DNA of 64,000 nt. It comes from Streptomyces ardesiacus. GTDB lineage: Bacteria > Actinomycetota > Actinomycetes > Streptomycetales > Streptomycetaceae. This document shows, piece after piece, positions 33,779-41,480 of the stretch. Position 1 is the stretch's first letter. Each line of letters begins with the position of its first letter. The stretch covers positions 868,001 to 932,000 of the forward strand of contig NZ_BEWC01000001.1 of assembly GCF_003112575.1 (NCBI RefSeq), written 5' to 3'. The notes beneath the pieces are model-generated. The model worked only from the letters and a program-made list of their open reading frames with translations. It did not search any database and was not told the origin of the DNA. Position numbers and translations under genes: made by a program.

Positions 33779-33838
33779 GTGCCCCGGCCCTTGCCGTGCG
33801 CGCCTCGCTGCACGGCTCCAGTCGCCCCGTCCTCCTGA
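33779..33838 (+). CDS. Putative leader peptide, 19 residues
   Basis: GTG 33779 follows an excellent ribosome-binding site (GGAAGGAG, 33763-33770) and encodes VPRPLPCAPRCTAPVAPSS, then TGA. It begins about 50 bases after the promoter and is followed at once by a series of RNA hairpins before the first RNHCP gene. Pro, Arg and two Cys codons would make ribosome progress sensitive to tRNA supply or to ribosome-targeting drugs. Translation is inferred only from the start region. Confidence 0.5.
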   Translation: MPRPLPCAPRCTAPVAPSS

Positions 33839-33840
33839 CC

Positions 33841-33930
33841 CCGTCCACTCGGACGGCCACCGGACGCGGCTTTCCGGTGCTGTGACCTGTCCACAGGCCC
33901 CGTAGTCCCCGCACTCCGCGGCATACGGGG
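33841..33930 (+). promoter_or_regulatory. Candidate attenuator hairpins in the RNHCP leader
   Basis: Directly after the leader ORF stop: CCGTCC-actc-GGACGG (33841-33856), CCTG-tcca-CAGG (33886-33897), and CCCCGTA (33898-33904) pairing with TACGGGG (33924-33930), the last followed by a TTTT at 33936-33939. This could be an alternative terminator/antiterminator set, with the leader peptide deciding which forms. Confidence 0.4.
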
Positions 33931-34001
33931 GCGCGTTTTCGGCGAGGCCGCTCGGCCTGCTCTTGCTGTCATGACCGACTTCTCAGCAAGGAGCCCTCCG
34001 G

Positions 34002-34391
34002 GTGTCCAGTACCGACAAGACTCCCTCCCACACTTCCCGCACTCCCAACACCGTTCTGGCCGGCACGTTCACCTGTGCGTGGTGCGGCCTGACGGTGTCC
34101 GCCGCCACGGTCGACGGCACACGGCGAAACCACTGCCCGTCGTGTGTGCACTCCCAGCACGTCCTCGACCATGTCGAGGGAGGCCCCAGCGACTGCCGGG
34201 GCCGGATGTCGCCGATCTCCGTCGCCGTGCTGCGGACCGGCGACTGGATGGTCATCCACCGTTGCGTGCGCTGTGACGAGCTGACCTCCAGTCCCATCTG
34301 CGCCGACGACAACCAGCTCATCCTGATGCGCATGGCCGTGCGGCCGCTGGCACAACCACCGTTCCCGCTCGAAGCATTCGGCGACCTGTAG
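34002..34391 (+). CDS. RNHCP-domain zinc-ribbon protein (first copy)
   Basis: 129 residues. The core is a zinc-ribbon-like domain of the RNHCP family: FTCAWCGLTV, RRNHCPSCVHSQHV with the name-giving RNHCP motif, DCRGRMSPIS, and a second Cys pair VIHRCVRCDEL, then the SSPICADDN signature. The function of the family is unknown; in actinobacteria it is often found near ribosomal or translation genes. GTG 34002 lies 8 bases after AAGGAG. It is the first gene after the leader region, 20 bases ahead of the second copy. Codon bias fits the genome. Confidence 0.85.
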   Translation: MSSTDKTPSHTSRTPNTVLAGTFTCAWCGLTVSAATVDGTRRNHCPSCVHSQHVLDHVEGGPSDCRGRMSPISVAVLRTGDWMVIHRCVRCDELTSSPICADDNQLILMRMAVRPLAQPPFPLEAFGDL

Positions 34392-34411
34392 ACCGGAAGG
34401 AGAAGACCCCC

Positions 34412-34843
34412 GTGCCGAGACGAGCGAAGAACTCGGGCAGACGTACGCAGAGGACGCGGCGACCACAGCGGCACAAGGATGTCCTGCACCGCCGGGGAGG
34501 GCACCGGCGGCACGACTTCAGGTGCGTGGGCTGCCGACTGGACGTGTCCTTGGACGCGCCCGGCACCACCCACCGCAATCACTGCCCGAACTGCCTGGTC
34601 AGCCTGCACGTCGACCGCCGGGTCCCGGGTGACCGGGCCGCGGCCTGCCGTGGACGGATGGAAGCACTGAGTATGTCCGCGCGACCCGACGGTGAGTGGA
34701 TGATCATTCACGAGTGCCAGTCCTGCGGTGAGCTCAGCGCCAACCGGATCGCCGGCGACGACAACGCACTGGCTCTGGTGCGCCTCGCCCTGAAACCACT
34801 GCGGGACAGCAGCGTCGCCCACCGGATGCTGCTCCGGCTGTGA
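34412..34843 (+). CDS. RNHCP-domain zinc-ribbon protein (second copy)
   Basis: 143 residues. A very basic N-terminus (MPRRAKNSGRRTQRTRRPQR) suits RNA or ribosome binding. The domain follows: FRCVGCRLDV, THRNHCPNCLVSLHVD, ACRGRMEALSM, IIHECQSCGELSANRIAGDD. It is a diverged tandem copy of the previous gene, about 45 percent alike by eye in the domain, with the extra basic tail absent from the first. GTG 34412 follows GGAAGGAG. Same operon, closed by a strong hairpin at 34952. Confidence 0.85.
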   Translation: MPRRAKNSGRRTQRTRRPQRHKDVLHRRGGHRRHDFRCVGCRLDVSLDAPGTTHRNHCPNCLVSLHVDRRVPGDRAAACRGRMEALSMSARPDGEWMIIHECQSCGELSANRIAGDDNALALVRLALKPLRDSSVAHRMLLRL

Positions 34844-34951
34844 TCTGATCCGCGTCTCGCGGCGTCGTGCCGCAAGAACCGGGGCGGGCGCCGCCTTACC
34901 AGGTGCGGCGTTGTGAACCCTGCTCTTGCTGGTGTGACATCGAGGCCGCAT

Positions 34952-35001
34952 GAAGGGGCGAAGCGTACGAGGGCGGACGTGCTCGTACGCTTCGCCCCTT
35001 C
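34952..35001 (+). terminator. Terminator, perfect 20-bp stem
   Basis: Bases 34952-34971 and 34982-35001 are exact reverse complements with a 10-base loop. No T-run follows. It lies 109 bases after the second RNHCP stop and 23 before the next gene. Confidence 0.8.
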
Positions 35002-35023
35002 TCCAGGGTTCGGAGCACTGCGA

Positions 35024-35368
35024 GTGTCGCCTGCTGCGGTCAACGCCCCGCCTTCTTCGCACTCCTCTACCACGGGCGATGGAGAGAGGCGTCCCCTTGC
35101 GGCCACTACGGAGCTGTCAGTGCTGCTCGGTCCTTCGCCGATCGAGGTGCCAACGGTCGCCGACCGTTTCGGTGAGGAGTTCCAAAGCCGGCGTCGGCTC
35201 GCCGCCGCTTTTGCATGGGCCGCAGTCGGTGCTTCGTGGTGTGACACCGTGCTGATGGGCCCGAGTGTGATCGTGCAGGACACTCCGGACGCAATGCGCT
35301 TCCTGAACGACCATCTCCGCGCCTGCGCTGCCGACCCCGACGACGTCACCACCTACTCATCGCCCTGA
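35024..35368 (+). CDS. Hypothetical protein
   Basis: 114 residues from GTG 35024, with GGAG 8 bases upstream. N-terminal 45 residues are Ser/Pro/Thr-rich, the rest helical (DRFGEEFQSRRRLAAAFAW, AMRFLNDHLRACAADPDDV). The frame is open further upstream but passes through the terminator hairpin, so the internal GTG is preferred. No family recognised. The 245 bases after it (35369-35613) contain no gene I can support. Confidence 0.5.
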   Translation: MSPAAVNAPPSSHSSTTGDGERRPLAATTELSVLLGPSPIEVPTVADRFGEEFQSRRRLAAAFAWAAVGASWCDTVLMGPSVIVQDTPDAMRFLNDHLRACAADPDDVTTYSSP

Positions 35369-35613
35369 CCGGTTATTTCCGCCGTCAGTCCATCCAGACT
35401 CCCGCCGCCGGGGCTGCCTACGGTGCGCGGCTTCCAGCGCGCTCAGGGGGAAGCCGCGCTGGACTGGGTGCGCGAGCGCGTCTCGCGGTCCCGGACGAGG
35501 GCGTCCGCAGCCGTACGGCTGCCGTTGCACCCCTCGGTTCCGCCGCGGAGGTGCCCGGAGCAGGCCAGTTCCGCGGCCTGGGGTCGGTCTCCTGCTCGCG
35601 ACCGCGACAGTGC

Positions 35614-36126
35614 CTAGCGCTGGGGGCGCTTCATGGGGGACTTGGCCTTGTGCGCGGAGGTGTTGATGGTGTTGGTGATGTCGCCGACGTTGAAGTTGAT
35701 CAGACCTCCGCAGGCGAGGAGGCAGAGTCCGGGGGTCGGGCCGGGGGGTGCCGGGGCGGCGGTGACCTGGACGGTCGTGGTGCTGTTTGAGGCGTCGCAG
35801 TCGTCGTTGCCGTTGTAGGCGGCGGTGATGGTGTGGGTGCCGGTGGTGGCGAAGGTGGCCGTGTAGGTGGCCTGGCCGTTGGCGTTGACGGGCACCGTGT
35901 CGAGCAGGTTACTGCCGTCGAAGAAGGTGACGCCCAGGCCGCCGGTGGGATCGGAAGGGCAGTCGACGGTGGCTGCGAGCTGTACGGGGGTGTTCACCTC
36001 GGTCGACTGAGGGCTGGCGGTCACCGTGGTGCTGGAGGGTACGGCCCAGGCGGGGGAGGCGAGCCCCAGTGTGGCGGCCAGGGCCGCGGCGACGACCAGT
36101 CGCGCTTTGCGTGGCGTGATGTGCAC
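35614..36126 (-). CDS. Secreted protein with bacterial Ig-like domain
   Basis: 170 residues. A Sec signal peptide is clear: MHITPRKARLVVAAALAATL, then GLASPAWA with the AWA cleavage site near residue 28. Residues 30-120 form one Ig-like domain 3/Big_5-type module (SSTTVTASPQSTEV...QLAATVDCPSD...VTFFDG...TYTATFATTGTHTITAAY-NGNDDC). A Pro-rich linker leads to a C-terminal stretch with LCLLACGGLINFNVGDITNT, which may be a surface anchor or a small chaplin-like hydrophobic strand. Same strand as the two IPT/TIG genes; probably cell-surface. Function unknown. Confidence 0.75.
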   Translation of the reverse strand: MHITPRKARLVVAAALAATLGLASPAWAVPSSTTVTASPQSTEVNTPVQLAATVDCPSDPTGGLGVTFFDGSNLLDTVPVNANGQATYTATFATTGTHTITAAYNGNDDCDASNSTTTVQVTAAPAPPGPTPGLCLLACGGLINFNVGDITNTINTSAHKAKSPMKRPQR

Positions 36127-36336
36127 CGGTTCTGTTCCTTGTTCTCGTGTCCGGTCCGCAGGGTGCGGGTGCCGTGGAACCTCACGCTATGGCGGCCGCA
36201 TCTACGCTCCTGGCACGCGACGCTGATGAGTAACCAGGTTGGATCAGCTGCCTGCACGGCTCGCCGGGCGACCGGGTGAGGGCATCGAGCGGGTGGTCGC
36301 GGGCGGCGGCGCGAGGTGCTCTCCCCGGTCGCCGGG

Positions 36337-37353
36337 TCAGATACCGGGCGCGGCGGTTCGTGTGTAGGGAAGCCCCGGGCTGGTACCGCCCGCGGTGGTG
36401 ACGGACACCGTGACCGGACCCGGGGCGCCTGCGGGTGCGACCGCGGTGACCTGTGTGTCGGACACCACGGTGAACGAGGCGGCCGTGCTCCCGAAGGTGA
36501 CAGCCGACGTAGTGGCCAGGTTCGCGCCGGTGAGAGTGACCACGGTGCCCGCTGACGCCGGACCGGTGCTGGGGACCAGTGCCGACAGCGTGGGCGGGGC
36601 GACGTAGACGAAGGCGACGGGGTTGCTCGTGCCGCCCGGCGTGACCACCGTGATCGGGGCGCTGCCCGTCCCGGGAGGTGCGGTGGCCGTGATCTGTGTT
36701 GCCGACACCACGGTGAAGGAGGCGGCGTTGGCGGCGGCGAAGAGTACGGCGCCCGCGTTGAGCAGGTTGCTTCCGTTGAGGGTGACTACGGTTCCACCGG
36801 TGGCCGGGCCCTGGGCGGGGCTGCCGCTCTGGAGAGCGGGCGGCGCCGCGTAGAAGAAGAACGCGTCCGGGGCGCTGCTGCCTCCTGGTGCGGTGACGGT
36901 CACCACGGCGGCTCCGGCGGCACCGGCCGGGGTGACGGCGGTGATCTGGGTGGCTGAGTTCACCAGGAACGACGTGGCCGGGAGGCCGGCGAAGGCGACC
37001 GACGTGGCCCCGGTGAAGCCGGTACCCGTGAGGATGACAGTGGTGCCGCCGGCCGTCGGGCCGCTGGCAGGCGTCACCGCCGTGATCTGGGGCACCTGCG
37101 CCACGACGTAGGTGAACGTCACCGAGTTGCTGTTCCCGGTCGGATGGACGAGCGTCACCGCTGCCGCACCCGCGGCGCGGGGAGGGCTCACGGCGGTGAT
37201 CTGGGTGGCCGAGTTGACGGTGAAGGAGGTGGCGTTGGTACTGCCGAACCGTACGGCGGTGGTGCCTGTCATCCCCGTGCCGGTGAGGGTGACGACGGTG
37301 CCCCCAGTGGTGGGCCCCTGCGTGGGGTTGATGGTACTGATCGTGGGCGGCAT
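36337..37353 (-). CDS. IPT/TIG-repeat protein (four repeats)
   Basis: 338 residues made of four IPT/TIG immunoglobulin-like repeats of about 82 residues. Each opens P.I....P..GPT.GGT.VTLTGT, continues with an AV.FG...A.SF.V.SATQITA.. strand and closes with G..VTV.TPGG.S....F.Y. The protein begins directly with MPPTISTINPTQGPTTGG and has no signal peptide or membrane segment; it ends AAPGI. ATG 37353 has GGAGCAAC upstream. IPT/TIG modules normally occur in exported or phage-tail-like proteins, so the lack of a signal is odd. The next gene upstream is a three-repeat relative with a similar end (GPGI), pointing to duplication. Confidence 0.8.
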   Translation of the reverse strand: MPPTISTINPTQGPTTGGTVVTLTGTGMTGTTAVRFGSTNATSFTVNSATQITAVSPPRAAGAAAVTLVHPTGNSNSVTFTYVVAQVPQITAVTPASGPTAGGTTVILTGTGFTGATSVAFAGLPATSFLVNSATQITAVTPAGAAGAAVVTVTAPGGSSAPDAFFFYAAPPALQSGSPAQGPATGGTVVTLNGSNLLNAGAVLFAAANAASFTVVSATQITATAPPGTGSAPITVVTPGGTSNPVAFVYVAPPTLSALVPSTGPASAGTVVTLTGANLATTSAVTFGSTAASFTVVSDTQVTAVAPAGAPGPVTVSVTTAGGTSPGLPYTRTAAPGI

Positions 37354-37527
37354 GAAGGTTGCTCCAATGGCAGCCTGGGCGAAGCCCGGGCCGACGAGGG
37401 GGCCGGCCCGGGCCTGGGAGTCACCGCGCGGGAGAAGCCGGAGGCTGTCCGCCCGGCGCGGGTCACCCGGTCGAACGGCGGGCAGGGCTGCCGCCCGGTG
37501 GGAGGCCGGACGGCAGCGGGGCGCGGA

Positions 37528-38274
37528 TCAGATACCGGGGCCGGCGACGTAGGTGAACGCGCCGGCGGCCGTGTCGGAACCGGCCGCGTTGGTCACCACC
37601 ACGTCGACGGCACCGGCGGCGCCGGGCGGGGTCACCGCCGAGACCGTGGTGGTGTTCACCACGGAGAACGGTGCCGGGGTGCCGTCGAAGGTGACCGACT
37701 CGGTGGTGTCGAGGTTGGTGCCGGTGATGGTCACACCCGTGCCGCCCGACGTCGGCCCGGAGGCAGGTGCGACGGTGGTCACGGTGGGGACGTCCACGTA
37801 GGTGTAGGACAGGCCGTTGTTCGTCCCGCCCGCGGTGGTCACGCTCACCCCCACGGGGCCGGCCGCCGCTCCGGCCGGCACGGTGACGGTGAGCTGGGTG
37901 TCGGAGACGACCGTGGGCGTGGCGGCGTTGGCGCCGAAGGACACACTGGTGGCCGTCGCCAGTCCGACACCGTTGAGGGTGACGGTGTTGCCGCCGGCCA
38001 GCGGTCCGGAAGCCGGGCCGACCGACGACTTGAACGGTGCTCCGACGTAGAAGAACGGGACGGGGTTGCTGGTTCCGCCCGCGGTGGTCACGGTGACTCC
38101 GACGGTGCCGGTGCCCGACGGGGACACGGCCGTGACCTGGGTCGGAGAGACGTTGGTGATGCTGGTGGCCGGCCTGGTGCCGAAGGTGACGGCGGTCGTG
38201 CCGGACAGGTTCGTACCTGTGATCGTCACCAACGTACCGCCGCCGGTGGACCCCTGGTTCGGAGAGATGGGCAT
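37528..38274 (-). CDS. IPT/TIG-repeat protein (three repeats)
   Basis: 248 residues, three IPT/TIG repeats. It starts MPISPNQGSTGGGTLVTITG at ATG 38274, with GAGGAG 7 bases upstream; a frame open to 38481 gives a non-matching Arg/Ser-rich leader. Repeats share the VTAVSPSGTGTVGVTVTTAGG, VTVPAGAAAGPVGVSVTTAG type close. Ends FTYVAGPGI. No signal peptide, like its neighbour. Thr/Val/Gly-rich throughout, beta-sandwich expected. The 174-base gap between the two genes and the shared architecture suggest tandem duplication with different repeat numbers. Confidence 0.8.
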   Translation of the reverse strand: MPISPNQGSTGGGTLVTITGTNLSGTTAVTFGTRPATSITNVSPTQVTAVSPSGTGTVGVTVTTAGGTSNPVPFFYVGAPFKSSVGPASGPLAGGNTVTLNGVGLATATSVSFGANAATPTVVSDTQLTVTVPAGAAAGPVGVSVTTAGGTNNGLSYTYVDVPTVTTVAPASGPTSGGTGVTITGTNLDTTESVTFDGTPAPFSVVNTTTVSAVTPPGAAGAVDVVVTNAAGSDTAAGAFTYVAGPGI

Positions 38275-38615
38275 GGAGAGACTCCTCGCTGACGGGAAGA
38301 GACAGAGGGCGCAGCGGAACCGTGGGCTTTCAGAGCCGGCCTTCGCGGGGGAGTCGCACGCAGGAGCAGACGGCTGAAGTGTGCCGCGCCGTGCCGAGGG
38401 AGTTCCCTCGATGCCGCACAGGAGAAAACCGGCAGACGCCGCCCTTCGTCGTGATCCCCGGTCATGGGATGGGCGGCCCACCGGTTCGCTGTTTCAAGTA
38501 CTCCACAGGACCTTCGCTTTGACAAGGCGTCCATCACGTGATTCGGACGGAAAGGGCGCACGCATGGGTCTGTGCGCCACCGGCGTACGCCTGGGCCTGG
38601 CCTTGCGGACAGAGA

Positions 38616-38647
38616 GTCAGCCGGCACCGCATGCGGTGCCGGCTGAC
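38616..38647. repeat. 32-bp perfect palindrome
   Basis: Bases 38616-38631 and 38632-38647 are exact reverse complements with no spacer. As RNA it would form a 14-bp stem with a small loop, so a terminator is possible, but no gene ends nearby on either strand. It lies in the 818-base gene-free stretch 38275-39092, which also holds the hairpin at 38770 and three GTAGCC hexamers (38994-39011) and no convincing ORF. Confidence 0.7.
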
Positions 38648-38769
38648 CATCCAACCCCCTCCGGGGTGCCCATCGCGGTCCCAGCGGAGCCGCGCACCTC
38701 CCCACGTGTGAAGGGCTGCACCTCGCACCGTGGCCACGCTCCCCGAACGGAACGGGCTGCCCTGGTTGG

Positions 38770-38800
38770 ATATGCCCAGTAATGCAGGATTACGGCATAT
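38770..38800. promoter_or_regulatory. Bulged inverted repeat
   Basis: ATATGCC (38770-38776) pairs with GGCATAT (38794-38800) and GTAAT (38779-38783) with ATTAC (38789-38793), leaving a two-base bulge and a GCAGG loop. The A/T-rich 31 bases stand out in this GC-rich background. Could be an operator or an RNA hairpin; no gene follows within 290 bases. Confidence 0.45.
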
Positions 38801-39092
38801 GCCTCAAGTCCCGGAGGGCAGTGTCACCTGTTCGGAGTAGCGTTCGGCCGGTCATAAGGTCGTCACCGCCTGCGCCGGAACGTTCCTTGTCCAGTCGACA
38901 AAGCGGTTCCCGCGCACCTGCGGGGCCACCGGATCGTGGACAACCGCGGCAGGCACGGGGGCGACGCGATCAGCGCAGGGGGACAGCCCGCCCGTAGCCG
39001 TAGCCGTAGCCGTTCCCGGCAGGCCCTCGCCGACGCTCGGCGCCGTGCGCCCCGCCCACCTGCCCCGCCGACGGTGCTCGCCTCGCCCCCCC

Positions 39093-39425
39093 CACTTCTT
39101 TCCGGAGTCGCTGCCCTTCGGCCTGGACCAGCCGCACCCCCTCACCTGTGCCACGCTGCCGCAGATCCTCGGCCACGAATTCTCCGGCACCGTCGTGGAG
39201 GTCGGCGAGGGTGTGCCGGACGGCGTGGACCTGCGGATGGGGGCGCTCGTCGAACCGATGGCGGTGGGCTGGCACGCCGTGTCGCGCAGTGGCGTGCGGG
39301 CGGGCGGCACCGCGCTCGTCGCCGGGGCCGGGCCGGTCGGGATCGGTACCTGGTTCGCGATCGAGGTCCGCGGTGCGGAGAAGGTGCTGGTGTTGTCCGA
39401 GCCGAGCGCGGACCGTGGCGCCCTC
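39093..39425 (+). pseudogene. Zinc alcohol dehydrogenase (2,3-butanediol-dehydrogenase-like) remnant
   Basis: The frame reads HFFPESLPFGLDQPHPLTCA, LPQILGHEFSGTVVEVGEGV and then directly PDGVDLRMGALVEPMAVGWH, GGTALVAGAGPVGIGTWFAI and VLVLSEPSA. In 2,3-butanediol dehydrogenases about 60 residues, including the four-Cys structural zinc lobe, lie between VGEGV and PDGVDLR; here they are missing in frame. The N-terminus and everything after SADRGAL are also gone, replaced by unrelated sequence. The GxGxxG cofactor motif (GAGPVG) survives. Not functional. Confidence 0.7.
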
Positions 39426-39475
39426 ATGGTCGCCGGCGAAGAGACCATCTCCTCCTGGACGAGTAGTGCCGGTTG

Positions 39476-40195
39476 TCATGGCCGGGTGACGAGCGAAGCC
39501 AGCGCGGTCGGCTGCACCGCGCCGGCGGCGGCCGAGCCGAGCAGCAGGCCGGCCAGTTCATGGGGGCGCGCCTGCTCAACAGTCGAAGCCGCCGCCGTGA
39601 TTCGGTCCAGTCGGAAGCCTCGCCCCGCCTGCCGCGTGCGGCACCAGGCGATGAGGTACCACTTGCCGTCGGCGGTGAGCAGCCCGGCCGGTTCGACGTC
39701 GCGGTCGCTCTCCTGCCCCGCCGCGTCGACGTAGGACAGCCGCAGCACCGTGCCGTCGGTGAGAGCCTGCTCCACCGCGGTCCGGACCGACTCCGCTGTC
39801 CGCGTCGGCATCACGACGATCCGGGCGGCGAGTTCCTCGGCAGCCGTCGAGGCGGGGCCCGTCATCGAAGCCGCGATCTTCTGGGACGCCGTTCGGACCG
39901 CGTCGGCATAGAGGGCGGAGGCGTCCGCGACGGCGAGCGCGGCGACCAGCGCCGCGGCCTCTTCGGCAGTGAAACGGATCGGAGGCAGTGTCATCGCCGG
40001 GTCGATCGACCAGCCGCCGCCCCGCCCGGTCGTACTGCGCACCGGGACACCCGCCTCCATCAGCGCCTGGAGATCGCGCTGCACCGTGCGCGTGCTCACC
40101 TCGAACCGCGCGGCGAGCGCGGCGACCGTCAACGATCGCGGCGCCGCCGCGCGCAACTCTTCCACCAGTGCGTAGAGCCGAGGAGTGCGGTTCAT
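39476..40195 (-). CDS. WYL-domain transcriptional regulator (YafY/DeoR-like)
   Basis: 239 residues. The N-terminal winged helix (MNRTPRLYALVEELRAA, LTVAALAARFEVSTRTVQRD) is the HTH_11 type; STTGRGGGWSIDPAMTLPPI follows. The C-terminal WYL domain is recognised by KWYLIAWCRTRQAGRGFRLDRI (about residues 185-206). WYL proteins sense small ligands or nucleic acids and regulate nearby genes. Its start is 16 bases from the end of the esterase gene on the same strand, so the two are likely one unit. Confidence 0.85.
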   Translation of the reverse strand: MNRTPRLYALVEELRAAAPRSLTVAALAARFEVSTRTVQRDLQALMEAGVPVRSTTGRGGGWSIDPAMTLPPIRFTAEEAAALVAALAVADASALYADAVRTASQKIAASMTGPASTAAEELAARIVVMPTRTAESVRTAVEQALTDGTVLRLSYVDAAGQESDRDVEPAGLLTADGKWYLIAWCRTRQAGRGFRLDRITAAASTVEQARPHELAGLLLGSAAAGAVQPTALASLVTRP

Positions 40196-40211
40196 GGGGC
40201 CGACGCTACCG

Positions 40212-41144
40212 TCACGCGCCGGCCAGGAAGTCCCGCTCCCGCCGCTGTTCGCGTGCGGTGATGGTCGACGGGAACAGGGTGAAGCCGTGCATCGCGCCTG
40301 CGACGACGTCGAGTTGCGCGGGCGCTCCGGCCGACTGCCACCGCTGGGCCAGGAAGAGCGAGTCGTCCAGCAGCGGGTCCTGGGTGCCGACGACGAACCG
40401 GGCGGGCGGCAGGCCGGTCAGACCGGCGTACAGGGGCGAGACCTCCGGGTCGCGTCGCTCCTCCGGACCCATGCCCGGCGTGAAGAGTTCATAACTTCCC
40501 CGCACCGATTCGGAGTTGCTCAGCAACCGCCGAGGGCCGAACAGCCGCTGGCTCGGTGTCATCGACAGGTCGTACGGACCGAAGGCCAGGTGGGCCGCAC
40601 GGAACGTGCCGGTGATGCCGTGCCGATCGCGAAGCCGCAGCAGGGTCAGGACACTCAGGTGGGCACCGGCCGACTCACCACCGATCAACAGCCGCGCCGT
40701 ACCGAACTCGGCCTCGGCGCGGTCCACCAGCCACCGGGCGGCCGCTTCGCAGTCGTCGGGGCCGGCGGGGAACGGGTGCTCCGGCGCCAGGCGGTAGTCC
40801 ACGCTCAGCACGGCCAGCCGGGCTTCCACAGCAAGCCGCCACAGCTTCTCGTCCTGCCCGTCCGCCGAGCCGAACGCCCAGCCACCGCCGTGCAGGTGCA
40901 GATACACGCCGTCGACGCGATCAGGCACGAACGCCCGGACCTTCACCCCGCCCGCGACGACGCGGTCCTGGCCCTGCGGCAGTCGCACCGGCGGCGTGTC
41001 GCCACCGAGCCGGTTGCGCCGCAGAAGCGCCAGCACGTCTGCGTCCACCGCTTGCCCACGAGGCGGACGGCGCGCGGCAGCGGCCTCGAACCGGGCGTTG
41101 AGGGTCAGGGTCTCGGCGAGGCAGTCCTCATCTGTGAGCGTCAT
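40212..41144 (-). CDS. Alpha/beta hydrolase, HSL-family esterase
   Basis: 310 residues. HSL-type motifs: oxyanion hole HGGGWAFG, nucleophile GGESAGAH, acid in VVGTQDPLLDD, base in AMHGFTLF. The pattern YRLAPEHPFPAGPDD is diagnostic for this branch. Cytoplasmic, no signal. Cotranscribed with the WYL regulator downstream, which may control it. Second HSL-type esterase of the window; it is only loosely similar to the one at 1361. The 336 bases upstream (41145-41480) carry the MerR promoter at 41426 and a G-rich hairpin-prone stretch, no gene. Confidence 0.85.
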   Translation of the reverse strand: MTLTDEDCLAETLTLNARFEAAAARRPPRGQAVDADVLALLRRNRLGGDTPPVRLPQGQDRVVAGGVKVRAFVPDRVDGVYLHLHGGGWAFGSADGQDEKLWRLAVEARLAVLSVDYRLAPEHPFPAGPDDCEAAARWLVDRAEAEFGTARLLIGGESAGAHLSVLTLLRLRDRHGITGTFRAAHLAFGPYDLSMTPSQRLFGPRRLLSNSESVRGSYELFTPGMGPEERRDPEVSPLYAGLTGLPPARFVVGTQDPLLDDSLFLAQRWQSAGAPAQLDVVAGAMHGFTLFPSTITAREQRRERDFLAGA

Positions 41145-41425
41145 GCGTCGACCGTCGCAGCCGTCTGCGACAACACCCTGTCACCCTTTCCCCGTGAACT
41201 GCATCACGTCCCTCTCCCGCTGCTCTCCGCCCGGCGGTGGCTCAGTCGCTCCTGGGCTTCGGCCCCGACGCCCGCCGGCTGAGGGTCGTTCACACGCACC
41301 TCGGATTCGCTGTTCCCCCACCTGCGTTCCCCTACCTGCCCTACTCATCGAGGCCCCGGGGGGGCTCCGCCCCGCCGGTCACCGGCCCTGCAGGCCCGCG
41401 GGAAGGGGCCGCCGCACCCGTCCGG

Positions 41426-41449
41426 TTGACCCTCCCCCTACGTCAGGCT
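41426..41449 (+). promoter_or_regulatory. MerR-type promoter of the TipAS regulator
   Basis: TTGACCCTC, six bases, CGTCAGGCT, ending 31 bases before the start of the MerR gene. The -35 box TTGACC is followed after a long spacer by a poor -10, typical of MerR-activated promoters. The same two blocks with the same spacing occur at 59454-59477 in front of another MerR-like ORF. Confidence 0.6.
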
Positions 41450-41480
41450 TGAAGCTGTGTGCCGACGAAAGGGCAGGTGG

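Noticed and set aside
33971..34276. ATG-started ORF overlapping the first RNHCP gene
   Set aside because: It runs in another frame through the RNHCP coding region and has no site of its own; the GTG at 34002 has AAGGAG in position.
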